Shown here: in pieces, positions 24,283-33,249 of the stretch | Position numbering within the stretch: position 1 is the first letter of the stretch | Layout of the letters: each line of letters starts with the position of its first letter | Assembly (NCBI GenBank): GCA_035758825.1 | Contig: DASTWA010000008.1 | Coordinates: forward strand, 124,001 to 188,000 | Length of the DNA: 64,000 bases | Source: JARIHD01 sp035758825 | Lineage (GTDB): Bacteria > Patescibacteriota > Saccharimonadia > Saccharimonadales > UBA4665 | Direction of reading: 5' to 3' | Notes under the pieces: generated by a model | Told to the model about the DNA's origin: nothing | Seen by the model: the letters and a program-made list of their open reading frames with translations, nothing else | Database searches by the model: none | Made by a program: the position numbers and the translations under genes

Positions 24283-25518
24283 CTATTCCGCTAATGCTAT
24301 ATCGTCAACGAGTTCCCGCGAAAGCTGTTGGTGGACGGCTGCTTCGAGGTTCTCCTGGTGCAGATAACGGCTCATTAGCTCATGCCACAGATGCTCGCGG
24401 ACAAAATGCACAATCCGGTCCTGAAAGTCCAGGTGGTTGCAATACGCCAGGGCCACGTCAAGGATGTTAAGCGAAACCGGCTGATCGTTATCGAGCATGC
24501 AGATATACTGGGTATCCAACCAAAAACCGAGGGACGGCTCAAGTTCGGTCAGCACCTCCTCGGCATCATGCCACTCCAAGTCTTCGGGCTGAACGTGTGG
24601 CTCAAAGACTTCCGGATGGAATTCGGCCTTGATGCGGCCATAGTAGCGCTGAATAACCTTCCAGGACACAGGCTGGCCGGCCAGGCTTGCGGACGTCATG
24701 GGATCGGTGACGGAAGCCTGCTGGACTATCCGTCCGAACGCCGGCTTGACCTGTTGTAGCTTGGCAAACGAACTATAAGTCCGGATGTCGTTCATGTAGT
24801 GCAAGGTCAGCAGCAGGGTGGTAATTGCCAGCCCGTCAATCTTGGCCCCAATAGGCAGCAGAACGACCACTCCCAGATCTTTGAAGCACAGAATATTATG
24901 CTTGGATGCCTGCACAAAATCGCGGGCCACATCGTTCCACCGCGCGGACTGTGGACTAACGATACTTATTTTGCGCTGTTCAAAATCGTTAGCCTGAAGC
25001 TTGCCGTATTGTTCACGGAAAGCCTTGTGCCAGGCCGCTGATTCAGTCATAAGAGCAGCCGCATATATCGCCGCCACCGATTCGTGCTTAAGTAGGGAGT
25101 CAAAAGAACGGTAACCCAGCCGCTTCATGGCATTCTTGGGCGGTTTCTTTTTGAGCAGCCGCTTAGCGACAGCAGGCTTGATGGCAAAACAGCTGCTGGC
25201 CGCCTTGTGCGCGTTTAGAAATTTTTGTACGTGCCCAAACACATCAGCAGAGGTTGCCTCAGCGGTAATATTGAGCGCCTGCCGCACACTGGATTCATCT
25301 CGCTGGAGCCTGACCCAGAGGGCGCTATAGAGTTCGCGGCCTGTCGTGTCTTGTGGGTCTAGTCCAAGCTGAATCACCTTGGCGCGCACCTTCTGCATCA
25401 TTTCGGAACTCAGATGAATATCGGCGCTTGGCCGCCCGCTGGCGCGCTCAAGCTCCTGAATACTCTGGCCGAATAATGGTTGTGTAGCCCCCAATGCTAA
25501 CGATAAGTATCGTGTCAT
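24283..25518 (-). CDS. Large soluble protein of unknown function
   Basis: 411 aa, not recognised. Mostly helical, without membrane segments. Notable stretches are TTGRELYSALWVRLQRDESS (~58-77), a Lys-rich KRLLKKKPPKNAMKRLGYRS (~122-141), a hydrophobic DLGVVVLLPIGAKIDGLAIT (~215-235) and an acidic LEWHDAEEVLTELEPSLGFW. The tandem of KRLGYRSFDSLLKHE and KHNILCFKDLGVVVL suggests two alpha-helical domains. The start lies 7 nt after TAATCT preceded by TGG. It could be a lineage-specific Saccharibacteria protein; no function can be given. Confidence 0.7.
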   Translation of the reverse strand: MTRYLSLALGATQPLFGQSIQELERASGRPSADIHLSSEMMQKVRAKVIQLGLDPQDTTGRELYSALWVRLQRDESSVRQALNITAEATSADVFGHVQKFLNAHKAASSCFAIKPAVAKRLLKKKPPKNAMKRLGYRSFDSLLKHESVAAIYAAALMTESAAWHKAFREQYGKLQANDFEQRKISIVSPQSARWNDVARDFVQASKHNILCFKDLGVVVLLPIGAKIDGLAITTLLLTLHYMNDIRTYSSFAKLQQVKPAFGRIVQQASVTDPMTSASLAGQPVSWKVIQRYYGRIKAEFHPEVFEPHVQPEDLEWHDAEEVLTELEPSLGFWLDTQYICMLDNDQPVSLNILDVALAYCNHLDFQDRIVHFVREHLWHELMSRYLHQENLEAAVHQQLSRELVDDIALAE

Positions 25519-25580
25519 TTACTATAGATTACCACAAGCACCATACCAGACACTAGCGGTTTGTCCGTTACTTACCCTTG

Positions 25581-26585
25581 TTATTGAAGCGGCTTTGCGT
25601 GATAGCTTTTTGGCGCGTGGTGCAGCCATTCGAGGAGCTGGCGCTCTTTGAGCAGGCCGGCCTGAGCACCAACATGCTGGACGACGCTCATGGAATTGAT
25701 CGGCGCCCAGCGCATCGCATCTTCGAGATCCATGCCCTTCACGAGCGCCGCGACCAGTGTCGAAGCAAACGCATCCCCAGCGCCGGTACGTTCCAGCGGC
25801 GGCGCCGGGTCGGGGTACAGTGGCATTAGGAATCGTTTTTGCCCGTCAGAGGCATACGCCCCATCCGGCCCGTCGGTAATCACAACCTGGTGCGGCCCGA
25901 GGGCGTGCAGATGATCAAACAAGTCATTGATGTCTTCGTGCTTGCCGCCGCCTACCAACGCCGCCTCCTCACGATTAAGGATGAGGACTTCTGAGCGCTG
26001 ATAAATACGACGCAGGCGCTCAGCACCGGCCTGCATCTGGAACGTGCCCGGCTGGAAGGCCATACGGACGCCCGGATGCTTGTCGAGCCAATCGGCAACG
26101 TAATCATGGTACTCGAGAGCATGCTCGCTGATAGAACTGAAGTACACCCATCTTGGGGTTTCGTCATGGGCGATATGGGGCCAGCGGTACTTATATTCTT
26201 CGTGGCGGATCAGGATGGTCCGCTCTTCTTTGTACCACAGGACATAGTGGTAATTAGTCTGCATACGCGGATTAATGCGCACAAAGCGGGTGTCGACATC
26301 TTCTTTGTCGAGCGCGGCAATAATATCCCGGCCGGCCTGGTCGCCGCCGACATTAGTCACAAATCCGGTATTGAGGCCCAGGCGCGCAAATGCGACCGCT
26401 GCATTGGAAGCATTGCCTACCGCGTTGACCACCTCGACGTGGTCGAACGGCAATTTGGTCGCGAACGGCATAATGAGGTACTGGTTGCCCTCGTCGTCTT
26501 CCTGTACCTGCGCCTGGTCGTCAAGGAGTTTTATGAATGCATCAGTTACGACGTCACCGATGCTCAAGATATCAATTTGCCCCAT
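25581..26585 (-). CDS. PfkB-family carbohydrate/nucleoside kinase
   Basis: 334 aa. Ribokinase fold: LSIGDVVTDAFIKLLDD at the N-terminus, VVNAVGNASNAAVAFARLGL (sugar site, with NASNAA in place of GGA-x-x-N), VTNVGGDQAGRDI, and ERTGAGDAFASTLVAALVKG with the GAGD anion hole and catalytic Asp. An insertion around 110-140 (RMQTNYHYVLWYKEERTILI) departs from standard ribokinase. It leads the sugar-phosphate block, so ribose, another pentose or fructose-6-phosphate are candidate substrates. Confidence 0.85.
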   Translation of the reverse strand: MGQIDILSIGDVVTDAFIKLLDDQAQVQEDDEGNQYLIMPFATKLPFDHVEVVNAVGNASNAAVAFARLGLNTGFVTNVGGDQAGRDIIAALDKEDVDTRFVRINPRMQTNYHYVLWYKEERTILIRHEEYKYRWPHIAHDETPRWVYFSSISEHALEYHDYVADWLDKHPGVRMAFQPGTFQMQAGAERLRRIYQRSEVLILNREEAALVGGGKHEDINDLFDHLHALGPHQVVITDGPDGAYASDGQKRFLMPLYPDPAPPLERTGAGDAFASTLVAALVKGMDLEDAMRWAPINSMSVVQHVGAQAGLLKERQLLEWLHHAPKSYHAKPLQ

Positions 26586-26641
26586 CCTATACCCACTCTT
26601 ACTGCTTATGATAATTCTATTTTGCCCTATTGGCCGTCCTG

Positions 26642-27688
26642 CTACAAGTCCTGGCTATGAGATACGAACGATTCTCCGCCAAGCAGCGACTCGTCCAACT
26701 CACCCTTCGAGGCCGCTGCGGCGAACTGGAGCTGCTTTACAAAAATGCCCTGAATGTCATTAATCGCCTTGCGTTCCTTGGCCCAGGCTTTGAGGACCGG
26801 ATCTTGCAATGCGCGCGAATACGAAAAGGTAACGCCCCAGGGATGCGGGCCGCGCCGGGCTATCCGGTTGAGGTTGATTAAAGCGTCTGCTGGTGTTTGG
26901 CCGCCGCTCAAAAAGACCACGCCGCCCAGTTCGTGCGGAACATGTTCGTGCAAGGCCCGGACCGTACGCTCAGCCACGTCATCGTGATTAATCGGCGTGC
27001 CGCTCTCCTTGCCCGGCAGCACCATCCCCGTCTTGAGGATAGCGCCCGGCAAATGCACCCGGAAGGCCCGCATAGTCTGAAATAAAACATCGTACACGTG
27101 GGTAGTAACGCGCTCACAATCCTCAATGCTGTGGGTGCCGTCAAACAGCACTTCGGGCTCTACGATCGGCACGACGTTATATTCTTGGCAGATGCGGGCA
27201 TAACGGCTTAAAACGAAGGTGTTTGCACCAATACACTCGTCTGTTGGCATGTCCTCGCCAATCGCAATGACCGCCCGCCACTTGGCAAACTTGCCGCCTG
27301 CGGCAGCATATGTCGCCATCCGCTCGGGCAGTCCATCCAGTCCTTGGGTAACTTTTTCGCCGGGAAACCCAGGAAGGTCAACAAGCCCTTTGTCCACCTT
27401 TATGCCGGGCATAACCTTATGGTTCTTGAGGTACTCCCGAAAGACCTGTCCATGGTCCGTACTCTGCCAGAATGTCTCATCAAACAGGATGACGCCACTC
27501 AAAATATCCTCGGCACCAGGCGTGGTTAGTAGTAACTCGCGATATTCGCGGCGGCTTTCTTCGGTGCAGGCAACTCCTACGGCTTCAAAACGCTTCTCAC
27601 AGCTGGCATTGCTTTCGTCTGCCGCGAGCAGGCCCCGGCCCGGAGCAACAATTGCCCGTGCAATTTCTTCTAGCTTTTCCTCATCCAT
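26642..27688 (-). CDS. fba: Fructose-bisphosphate aldolase, class I
   Basis: 348 aa. Cleaves fructose-1,6-bisphosphate to DHAP and GAP through a Schiff base. APGRGLLAADESNASCEKRF (~15-35), TPGAEDILSGVILFDETFWQ, NVVPIVEPEVLFDGTHSIED and LPGAILKTGMVLPGKESG (Schiff-base Lys region) match the eukaryotic-like class I family. FLSGGQTPADALINLNRIAR ends the barrel. Start at 27688 is preferred because GGGGG lies 5 nt upstream; the TTG at 27700 is rejected. It follows the transketolase C-subunit by 12 nt. Confidence 0.95.
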   Translation of the reverse strand: MDEEKLEEIARAIVAPGRGLLAADESNASCEKRFEAVGVACTEESRREYRELLLTTPGAEDILSGVILFDETFWQSTDHGQVFREYLKNHKVMPGIKVDKGLVDLPGFPGEKVTQGLDGLPERMATYAAAGGKFAKWRAVIAIGEDMPTDECIGANTFVLSRYARICQEYNVVPIVEPEVLFDGTHSIEDCERVTTHVYDVLFQTMRAFRVHLPGAILKTGMVLPGKESGTPINHDDVAERTVRALHEHVPHELGGVVFLSGGQTPADALINLNRIARRGPHPWGVTFSYSRALQDPVLKAWAKERKAINDIQGIFVKQLQFAAAASKGELDESLLGGESFVSHSQDL

Positions 27689-27700
27689 ATATGCCCCCAA

Positions 27701-28693
27701 TCAATGTTTAAAAGCGGTTACTTCGTGGGCTGCCATCGCGATGTGCGTGGCAGTCAGGCCAAAGTGTTCCAAAAGTTCGGCCGGTTCGCCCGATTCTCCA
27801 AAGTGGTCGCGCATTCCAATGCGTCGCATGACAGTCGGTAGCCTTTCGGCCAGCAGCTCGGCTACGGCTCCTCCCAGCCCGCCGGCGATTTGCCCCTCTT
27901 CGGCGGTTACCACGCAGCGCGTCTTATGCACACTGGCCAAGATTGCCGCTTCGTCTAGCGGCTTGATTGTCGGCACATGCAACACTTCGGCTTTGACGCC
28001 GTCTTTGTGCAGAATCTCGGCAGCCCTTAACGCTTGGTAGCTCATGGTGCCGGTCGCGATAATCGTAACATCCGCCCCTTCGGTCCATCGGTAGGCTTTG
28101 CCGATTTCGAACGGCGTCTTGTCGGTCGTGATTACCGGCGTCTTTTCGCGTGCCAGGCGCATATAGTTGGGGCGGCCATCCTTGGCCATCGCCAAGGTGG
28201 CCTTTTCGGCTTCGACCGAGTCGCAGGGCGCAATGACTACCATGTTCGGGAGTACACGCGTAATAGCGATATCTTCGAGCATCTGGTGCGTAGCGCCATC
28301 CGGCCCTACGCTGATGCCTGCATGCGAACCTACAATCTTAACCGGACGGTCATTCAAGCAGATCGTCGTACGGATTTGTTCCCAGTTACGGCCAGGACTG
28401 AACGCCGCATATGAGCTTACGAAGGGTATCTTGCCGCCCGCCGCCAAGCCCGAACCGAGGGTTACCAGGTTTTGCTCGCCAATGCCGATTTCTACAAAAC
28501 GGTCAGGAAAGGCGCGGGCGAACTCGCCCATCTTGACGCTGTCGGTCAGGTCGGCACATACCGCAACGACCTTGTCGTCGGCTTGCCCTGCCTTGAGCAG
28601 TCCCCGGCCAAAACCTGCCCGGATAGGCTCTTCGGCCAATTGCTGGCTATCGTGCTTACTGAGGTGCATATCTGTCATCGTGCTTACAGTCAT
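27701..28693 (-). CDS. tktB: Transketolase, C-terminal subunit
   Basis: 330 aa. The pyrimidine-binding and C-terminal domains of a split transketolase. VVAVCADLTDSVKMGEFARA, PDRFVEIGIGEQNLVTLGSG (E-x-GI-x-EQ with the catalytic Glu for the thiamine aminopyrimidine), SSYAAFSPGRNWEQIR and SHAGISVGPDGATHQMLEDI are diagnostic. RCVVTAEEGQIAGGLGGAVA lies in the C-terminal domain. The ATG is 2 nt after the stop of the N-subunit, so they are translated in pairs. Confidence 0.95.
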   Translation of the reverse strand: MTVSTMTDMHLSKHDSQQLAEEPIRAGFGRGLLKAGQADDKVVAVCADLTDSVKMGEFARAFPDRFVEIGIGEQNLVTLGSGLAAGGKIPFVSSYAAFSPGRNWEQIRTTICLNDRPVKIVGSHAGISVGPDGATHQMLEDIAITRVLPNMVVIAPCDSVEAEKATLAMAKDGRPNYMRLAREKTPVITTDKTPFEIGKAYRWTEGADVTIIATGTMSYQALRAAEILHKDGVKAEVLHVPTIKPLDEAAILASVHKTRCVVTAEEGQIAGGLGGAVAELLAERLPTVMRRIGMRDHFGESGEPAELLEHFGLTATHIAMAAHEVTAFKH

Positions 28694-28695
28694 TG

Positions 28696-29553
28696 CTATT
28701 CGGCCTCGCTTTTAATCTTACCCCGCAAGGTGCGCAGCTCCTTAAGCGCGACTTTTGCCTGTTCGGCATTCGGCGGGGAACCATGCCAGTGAAAATCATA
28801 CTCCATAAAGTCGACACCCTTACCGGGGATGGTGTGGGCCAAGATTACGACCGGCTTTTCGACAATCGCCCGCGCCATCGAGCAGGCGTCAATCACGGCC
28901 TCTGGGTCGTTGCCATCGATTTCGAGGACATGGAAGCCGAAGGCTTCCCATTTGGCGCGCAAATCTTCAAGGGGCATGACCGTTTCGGTGGGACCGTCGA
29001 TTTGGATATTGTTGCGGTCAACGATGACGATCAGATTATTCAGCTTGTACTTACTGATGGTCATCATCGCTTCCCAGTTGTTACCTTCGTCCAGCTCGCC
29101 ATCACCCGTCACGACATACACCCAACGATGGTGTTGTCCGCTCATGCGCATCGCCAAAGCCATACCGGCGCCCTGGCTCAACCCACAGCCCAGGGGACCG
29201 CTGGTATTTTCGAGACCGGGCAATTTTGTACGCTCCGGATGCCCCTGCAGACGCGATCCGAACTTGCGGAGCGTCATGAGTTCTTTGCGGTCAAAGTAGC
29301 CGGCATGGGCCATAGCCGCATACCGCACCGGTACGCAGTGCCCATTGCTCAGGAGGAGTATGTCGCGCTCTTCCCAGTCAGGGTTCTTTGGATCATGGCG
29401 CAGGATATTAAAATAAAGCGCCGTAAAAATATCAGCCAGTCCAAGAGGTCCCGCGGAATGGCCGCTGCCAGCCTGCAAGAGCATTTTGATGATATCCTGA
29501 CGGATTTCGTTCGCCTTTAATTCCAGTTCCTCGGTTGAATATATCTGTCGCAT
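28696..29553 (-). CDS. tktA: Transketolase, N-terminal subunit
   Basis: 285 aa. The thiamine diphosphate-binding half: GSGHSAGPLGLADIFTALYF, GHCVPVRYAAMAHAGYF, GPLGCGLSQGAGMALAMRM and VVTGDGELDEGNNWEAMMTI, the GDGE...N ThDP-Mg motif. NNLIVIVDRNNIQIDG follows. Together with the next gene it exchanges C2 units between sugar phosphates. Split transketolases are common in archaea and CPR bacteria. AAGGG lies just before the ATG; a TATAAG with an ATAAGCGTA core lies about 20 nt upstream. Confidence 0.95.
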   Translation of the reverse strand: MRQIYSTEELELKANEIRQDIIKMLLQAGSGHSAGPLGLADIFTALYFNILRHDPKNPDWEERDILLLSNGHCVPVRYAAMAHAGYFDRKELMTLRKFGSRLQGHPERTKLPGLENTSGPLGCGLSQGAGMALAMRMSGQHHRWVYVVTGDGELDEGNNWEAMMTISKYKLNNLIVIVDRNNIQIDGPTETVMPLEDLRAKWEAFGFHVLEIDGNDPEAVIDACSMARAIVEKPVVILAHTIPGKGVDFMEYDFHWHGSPPNAEQAKVALKELRTLRGKIKSEAE

Positions 29554-29637
29554 ACCCTTTTACAGCTTACGCTTATACGTAAACACATAGTACAGCAGAT
29601 TAGTGTACTGCGCCACACAAAGCCGGGGCAAAACAAC

Positions 29638-30270
29638 CTAGGCGACCGCACGGCTCAGCGAAGCATACGCCATGCGAGGGTCGGAGGCATGCTGAATAAA
29701 ACCTCCGACATTCAGGACATCGACACCGCCGCGCGCCAGCGCCTGGGCGTTGGCGTTATTGATGCCGCCGTCCCAGCCAATCTCTAGCTGGGGCTTCAGC
29801 CGCCTAAAGTGTCGTACTTTGCCCAGCAGTCCCAGGTCGGCCTGACCGCCAAAATGGCCGAGGTCGCCCGAAAACACCAAAATATAGTCAATCCATTCTA
29901 AAGCTGGGCGCACAAGCTCGACAGGCGTCTCGTTTTTGAGGGCGACGCCGACTTCGATGCCATGACGGTGCATAAGTTCCGAAAATGGCACAAAGTTACC
30001 GTCTGCCTCAGCGTGAACAATGACCATTTGCGGCGCCAGGCTCAAAAAAGTCTTGTAATGCTCGAAGGGTTTTTGGTACATGACGTGCAGGTCAGCCCGC
30101 ACGCCGCCCGGCCACCAAACTTGATCAATCGGAATCGTCTTGGTGGGCGCAAAACGGCCGTCGGCAAGATCAATATGAACCCGGGTCGCAAACTGCGAAA
30201 TCCTCGCCATCTGATGCTGATATTCCTCTGGGGTACCTGCCAGTACCGCGGGACAAATCGTCGCTGCCAT
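29638..30270 (-). CDS. rpe: Ribulose-phosphate 3-epimerase
   Basis: 210 aa TIM barrel interconverting ribulose-5-P and xylulose-5-P. ICPAVLAGTPEEYQHQMARI, RVHIDLADGRFAPT (metal His/Asp), VHAEADGNF, LEIGWDGGINNANAQALARG and GVDVLNVGGFIQHASDPRMA keep the fold and the second metal Asp (GWDGGIN). Divergent details: the usual H-x-D-x-MDG is HIDLADG, and the first-strand SILS is CPAVLAG, so assignment to RPE is good but the sequence is not a close match. TATAAT lies 8 nt before the ATG. Confidence 0.85.
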   Translation of the reverse strand: MAATICPAVLAGTPEEYQHQMARISQFATRVHIDLADGRFAPTKTIPIDQVWWPGGVRADLHVMYQKPFEHYKTFLSLAPQMVIVHAEADGNFVPFSELMHRHGIEVGVALKNETPVELVRPALEWIDYILVFSGDLGHFGGQADLGLLGKVRHFRRLKPQLEIGWDGGINNANAQALARGGVDVLNVGGFIQHASDPRMAYASLSRAVA

Positions 30271-30310
30271 ATAGTCTGATTATACTGCTAATGATTCCGT
30301 TTGGGGAGTG

Positions 30311-30760
30311 TTAATCGCCGAGCTGGTCCAGTTCGTGGATGCGCCGCTTAAACCGGGCCGCGCCGGCGAAGGGGGTGGACAAAAATGCCTGGGCAATGGT
30401 AATCGCCTCGCCGGCCTGTATGTAACGCGCCGGCAGACAAAGAATGTTGCTGTCATCGTCATTACGCGAGGCACGAGCCTCGGCGACATTCCAGACCAAG
30501 CTCGCCCGCATCCCCTTAAAGCGATTTGCCGCCATACACATTCCCTGGCCGCTGCCACAAATAAGCACACCCTTTGCATCGGGGTCATCACTGCCCTGCA
30601 TGGCGCGCACGACACGTTCGGCAAACTGCGGAAAATCATCTTGCGGCTTAAGGACGTTGTCGCCTTTATCTATTACCTCGTAACCTGAGCGCGTAAGCGA
30701 TTCAATCAGCTTAGCCTTCAGCTCAAATCCGTTATGGTCGGCACCAATATACACTTTCAT
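30311..30760 (-). CDS. rpiB: Ribose-5-phosphate isomerase B
   Basis: 149 aa. KVYIGADHNGFELKAKLIES, YEVIDKGDN, KGVLICGSGQGMCMAANRFK (the CG-x-G-x-G-x-S/C-x-AAN block with catalytic Cys) and ASRNDDDSNILCLPARYI are diagnostic of RpiB/LacAB. Interconverts ribose-5-P and ribulose-5-P. TATACT (30769-30774) lies 8 nt before the ATG. Completes the non-oxidative branch with rpe and transketolase; no transaldolase is visible. Confidence 0.93.
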   Translation of the reverse strand: MKVYIGADHNGFELKAKLIESLTRSGYEVIDKGDNVLKPQDDFPQFAERVVRAMQGSDDPDAKGVLICGSGQGMCMAANRFKGMRASLVWNVAEARASRNDDDSNILCLPARYIQAGEAITIAQAFLSTPFAGAARFKRRIHELDQLGD

Positions 30761-30803
30761 ATGATTCTAGTATAACCATAAGTGCCAGCAAACGACAGGG
30801 TTT

Positions 30804-31622
30804 TTACTGCTCGCGCTGGCCTTTGGCGGCGATGCGGGCTTCGTCGTAGGCCGCCTTTGCGCTTGCACCCCATTTGCGGGTCGTGCCCACCATCTCACTG
30901 CCAATCGAAAGCAATGTCCGGGTCAGCTCATACTCATGAAACTTGCGTTCAAGCCAGGCATCAAACTTCCGCGCGTATGGTTCTGCCATATGCCAGGTTA
31001 CGATCGCAGCAGTTACCACGAAGCCTGTAGCCAAAACACAGGCACGCAACAACACGTTGCCACCGGCTACAGTCAGGCTTGCACCGCGGGCAATGACAAT
31101 CCTCGCCCTGGCCCAAGCCGCCGCTCCTCCCACAGCAAGCAACATCCGGGTTGCCGCCAGCCGCAGTCTCCATCGCGCCCGCAGGAGCTCGCGCCGTGAC
31201 GGCTGCGGCTGGATGCCCGCAGGGAGTGACGGCTGCTTTATTTCGACTGGTGGATGGATAGCGATAGCGGCCAACGGATGTGCCAGGGGCATCACGGGCG
31301 CTTCGGGCATCGCCGCTGCCGCTGCAGACAGATTGCCTTCTGTAACCCTGCCCTTGCGGCGGCCGCGAATAAAACGGACGATTTCCTTCCGGAAAACTAG
31401 CAGCACAAACAATACCAGGACACAAAATAAGAGCCTATACATTTCGTCGGGACTCAATGTACGGTTCGTACCCGGGATAGCCCCGACGGTCAGGAATGAT
31501 ATAAGGGCATCGGAGAACGCTGGTATGCCCAGGAGCAGCCATAGTTCCTTAATAGCAAGGACTATGACAGCAAATTTGATGAAGGCAGGACTTACCAAAC
31601 GTTTTCGCATCACTGCCAACAT
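30804..31622 (-). CDS. Membrane protein of unknown function
   Basis: 272 aa. Two N-terminal hydrophobic segments (~13-33 FIKFAVIVLAIKELWLLLGI and ~62-82 RLLFCVLVLFVLLVF) are separated by a short loop. A basic RKEIVRFIRGRRKGR exit, a Pro/Ala-rich linker (~95-140), and a third and fourth hydrophobic region (~155-180, ~190-215) follow. The C-terminal ~60 residues are charged and helical. Start is ambiguous: ATG 31622, GTG 31613 or ATG 31610. It sits between rpiB and gap; no functional link is evident. Confidence 0.65.
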   Translation of the reverse strand: MLAVMRKRLVSPAFIKFAVIVLAIKELWLLLGIPAFSDALISFLTVGAIPGTNRTLSPDEMYRLLFCVLVLFVLLVFRKEIVRFIRGRRKGRVTEGNLSAAAAAMPEAPVMPLAHPLAAIAIHPPVEIKQPSLPAGIQPQPSRRELLRARWRLRLAATRMLLAVGGAAAWARARIVIARGASLTVAGGNVLLRACVLATGFVVTAAIVTWHMAEPYARKFDAWLERKFHEYELTRTLLSIGSEMVGTTRKWGASAKAAYDEARIAAKGQREQ

Positions 31623-31689
31623 GATATCTCAAAAACTAATTCTTTGCCATATTTTAGTACAACTATCAACTATATGACGCGGGCCTAAT

Positions 31690-32703
31690 CTACGCCTGAA
31701 GCAACCGGCCAGCGTCGGCGCTGATTTCGACAAGGCGGTTACTGTAGCCCCATTCGTTGTCGTACCAAGCGACAACCTTGAGCATATTGCCACCAACCAC
31801 GGCAGTCAGAGGGAGGTCGACAATCGCAGAATGGCTGTTGCCGATAAAATCACAGCTGACCAACTCTTCGTCGGTAACGGCCAAAATGCCTTGGTAGTAA
31901 GGCTCGGCTGCCGCCTTCTTGAAGGCTTCTTTTACTTCGTCTACCGTAACCTTGCGCTTGGTAATAAACACAAAGTCGCTCAGCGAAACCACTGGGGTAG
32001 GAACACGAACGCTCATACCACCAAAGATACCCTCAAGAGCAGGTAATGCCTTCGCGGCCGCGATGGACGCTCCGGTGGTGGTGGGAACAATGTTCTCGGC
32101 GGCATTGCGGGCCTCGCGCAAGTCCTTGGCGGGCGCGTCCTGCAGTTTTTGGCTGGCGGTATAGCTGTGCACGGTAGTCATCATGGCCTTTTCGATGCCG
32201 AAGTTGCTTTCGATAACCGCGGCAACCGGCGTAATGCAGTTAGTAGTACAAGAGGCATTGCTGATGATCTCCCCGCTGGTCTGGAGTTCGTCTTCGTTTA
32301 CACCGAGCACGATAGTGTTGGCGCCCTCACCCTTGGCAGGTGCGCTAATGACTACTTTTTTTGCCCCGGCAGCAATGTGGGCGCGGGCCTTGGCCGGGTC
32401 TACAAAAAAGCCGGTCGATTCAATAACCACGTCGACATTCATGTCCTTCCAGGGGAGCATTGCCGGATCCTTTTCGGCTAATACGCGGATTTTTTGGTCT
32501 TTGACGATGATGTTCTGATCATCAAAGCTTACATCGTGCTGGTATGCGCCGTAATTGCTGTCGTGCTTGAGCAGGTGCGCCAGAGTTTTGGTGTCGGTAA
32601 GGTCGTTGATCGCGACAATTTCGATGTCACTTCGGTCAAAGGCCACCTTAAAAGCGTTCCGCCCGATGCGGCCGAAGCCATTAATTGCCAATCGCGTTTT
32701 CAT
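31690..32703 (-). CDS. gap: Glyceraldehyde-3-phosphate dehydrogenase, type I
   Basis: 337 aa. INGFGRIGRNAFKVAFDRSD (NAD loop), AINDLTDTKTLAHLLKHDS, ISNASCTTNCITPVAAVI (catalytic Cys), HSYTASQKLQDAPAKDLREA and WYDNEWGYSNRLVEI are all intact. The Asp in INDLTD after strand 2 favours NAD over NADP. Complete leader with GGAGGG before the ATG and a promoter at 32748-32776. The lower glycolytic step that follows the aldolase and transketolase products of the same block. Confidence 0.98.
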   Translation of the reverse strand: MKTRLAINGFGRIGRNAFKVAFDRSDIEIVAINDLTDTKTLAHLLKHDSNYGAYQHDVSFDDQNIIVKDQKIRVLAEKDPAMLPWKDMNVDVVIESTGFFVDPAKARAHIAAGAKKVVISAPAKGEGANTIVLGVNEDELQTSGEIISNASCTTNCITPVAAVIESNFGIEKAMMTTVHSYTASQKLQDAPAKDLREARNAAENIVPTTTGASIAAAKALPALEGIFGGMSVRVPTPVVSLSDFVFITKRKVTVDEVKEAFKKAAAEPYYQGILAVTDEELVSCDFIGNSHSAIVDLPLTAVVGGNMLKVVAWYDNEWGYSNRLVEISADAGRLLQA

Positions 32704-32747
32704 GCGTACACCCTCCGTTCTCTTATACGCTTATGCTTTATGAGCAT

Positions 32748-32776
32748 ATTGTAAGGGGGGAGACAAAGGTACGCAA
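32748..32776 (-). promoter_or_regulatory. gap promoter
   Basis: On the minus strand TTGCGT (32771-32776), 17 nt, TACAAT (32748-32753). The leader then carries GCATAAGCGTATAA (complement of 32722-32735), a 14-mer also found at the typA promoter. Confidence 0.65.
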
Positions 32777-32794
32777 GGCTAAGGACGGTTAAAA

Positions 32795-33247
32795 CTACTC
32801 CTCGTTTTTCCAGTATTCAGAGGCAATATCGTTTTTGATTAGATATCGCAAGACCAGCTCATACCGGAGGTTGGCGACCTTAATGAGCGCCTCGTCGATA
32901 GTATGCCACGAATAAGCATCATGCTCATGGCTTAAAGTTACCTTTGGTTTATGTACTCTGGCAATAAACGTGGCGCGGAGCATATTAACATTTGTCTTGT
33001 GGTCGGTGTTATACGCCGCGACCGTGTCGGCGTATACCCAGTCAATGTGCTGCGGATCAATGACCAAACCCGATTCTTCCTTAACTTCACGAAGGGCGCC
33101 GGCAACAATCTCTTCACCCTCCTCGACCTTGCCCCCAGGGAGGTCGAGGCCGCCCGGACGATGGTTGTCACTAACGCTGCGCTTTAATAAGAGCAGCTTC
33201 CCGGTTTCGTCGAAGACCAGTGTTTTAGCGACGACATGCGTAATCAT
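32795..33247 (-). CDS. NUDIX hydrolase (MutT-like)
   Basis: 150 aa. HVVAKTLVFDETGKLLLLKR then GLDLPGGKVEEGEEIVAGAL followed by REVKEESGL is a perfect Nudix box G-x5-E-x7-RE-V-x-EE-x-G. Likely a nucleotide-diphosphate sanitiser or ADP-ribose-type hydrolase. The ATG at 33247 lies 2 nt after the ppa stop; the ORF is open upstream into ppa in another frame and that extension is rejected. Cotranscription with ppa is sensible because NUDIX reactions often release pyrophosphate. Confidence 0.9.
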   Translation of the reverse strand: MITHVVAKTLVFDETGKLLLLKRSVSDNHRPGGLDLPGGKVEEGEEIVAGALREVKEESGLVIDPQHIDWVYADTVAAYNTDHKTNVNMLRATFIARVHKPKVTLSHEHDAYSWHTIDEALIKVANLRYELVLRYLIKNDIASEYWKNEE

Positions 33248-33249
33248 GG

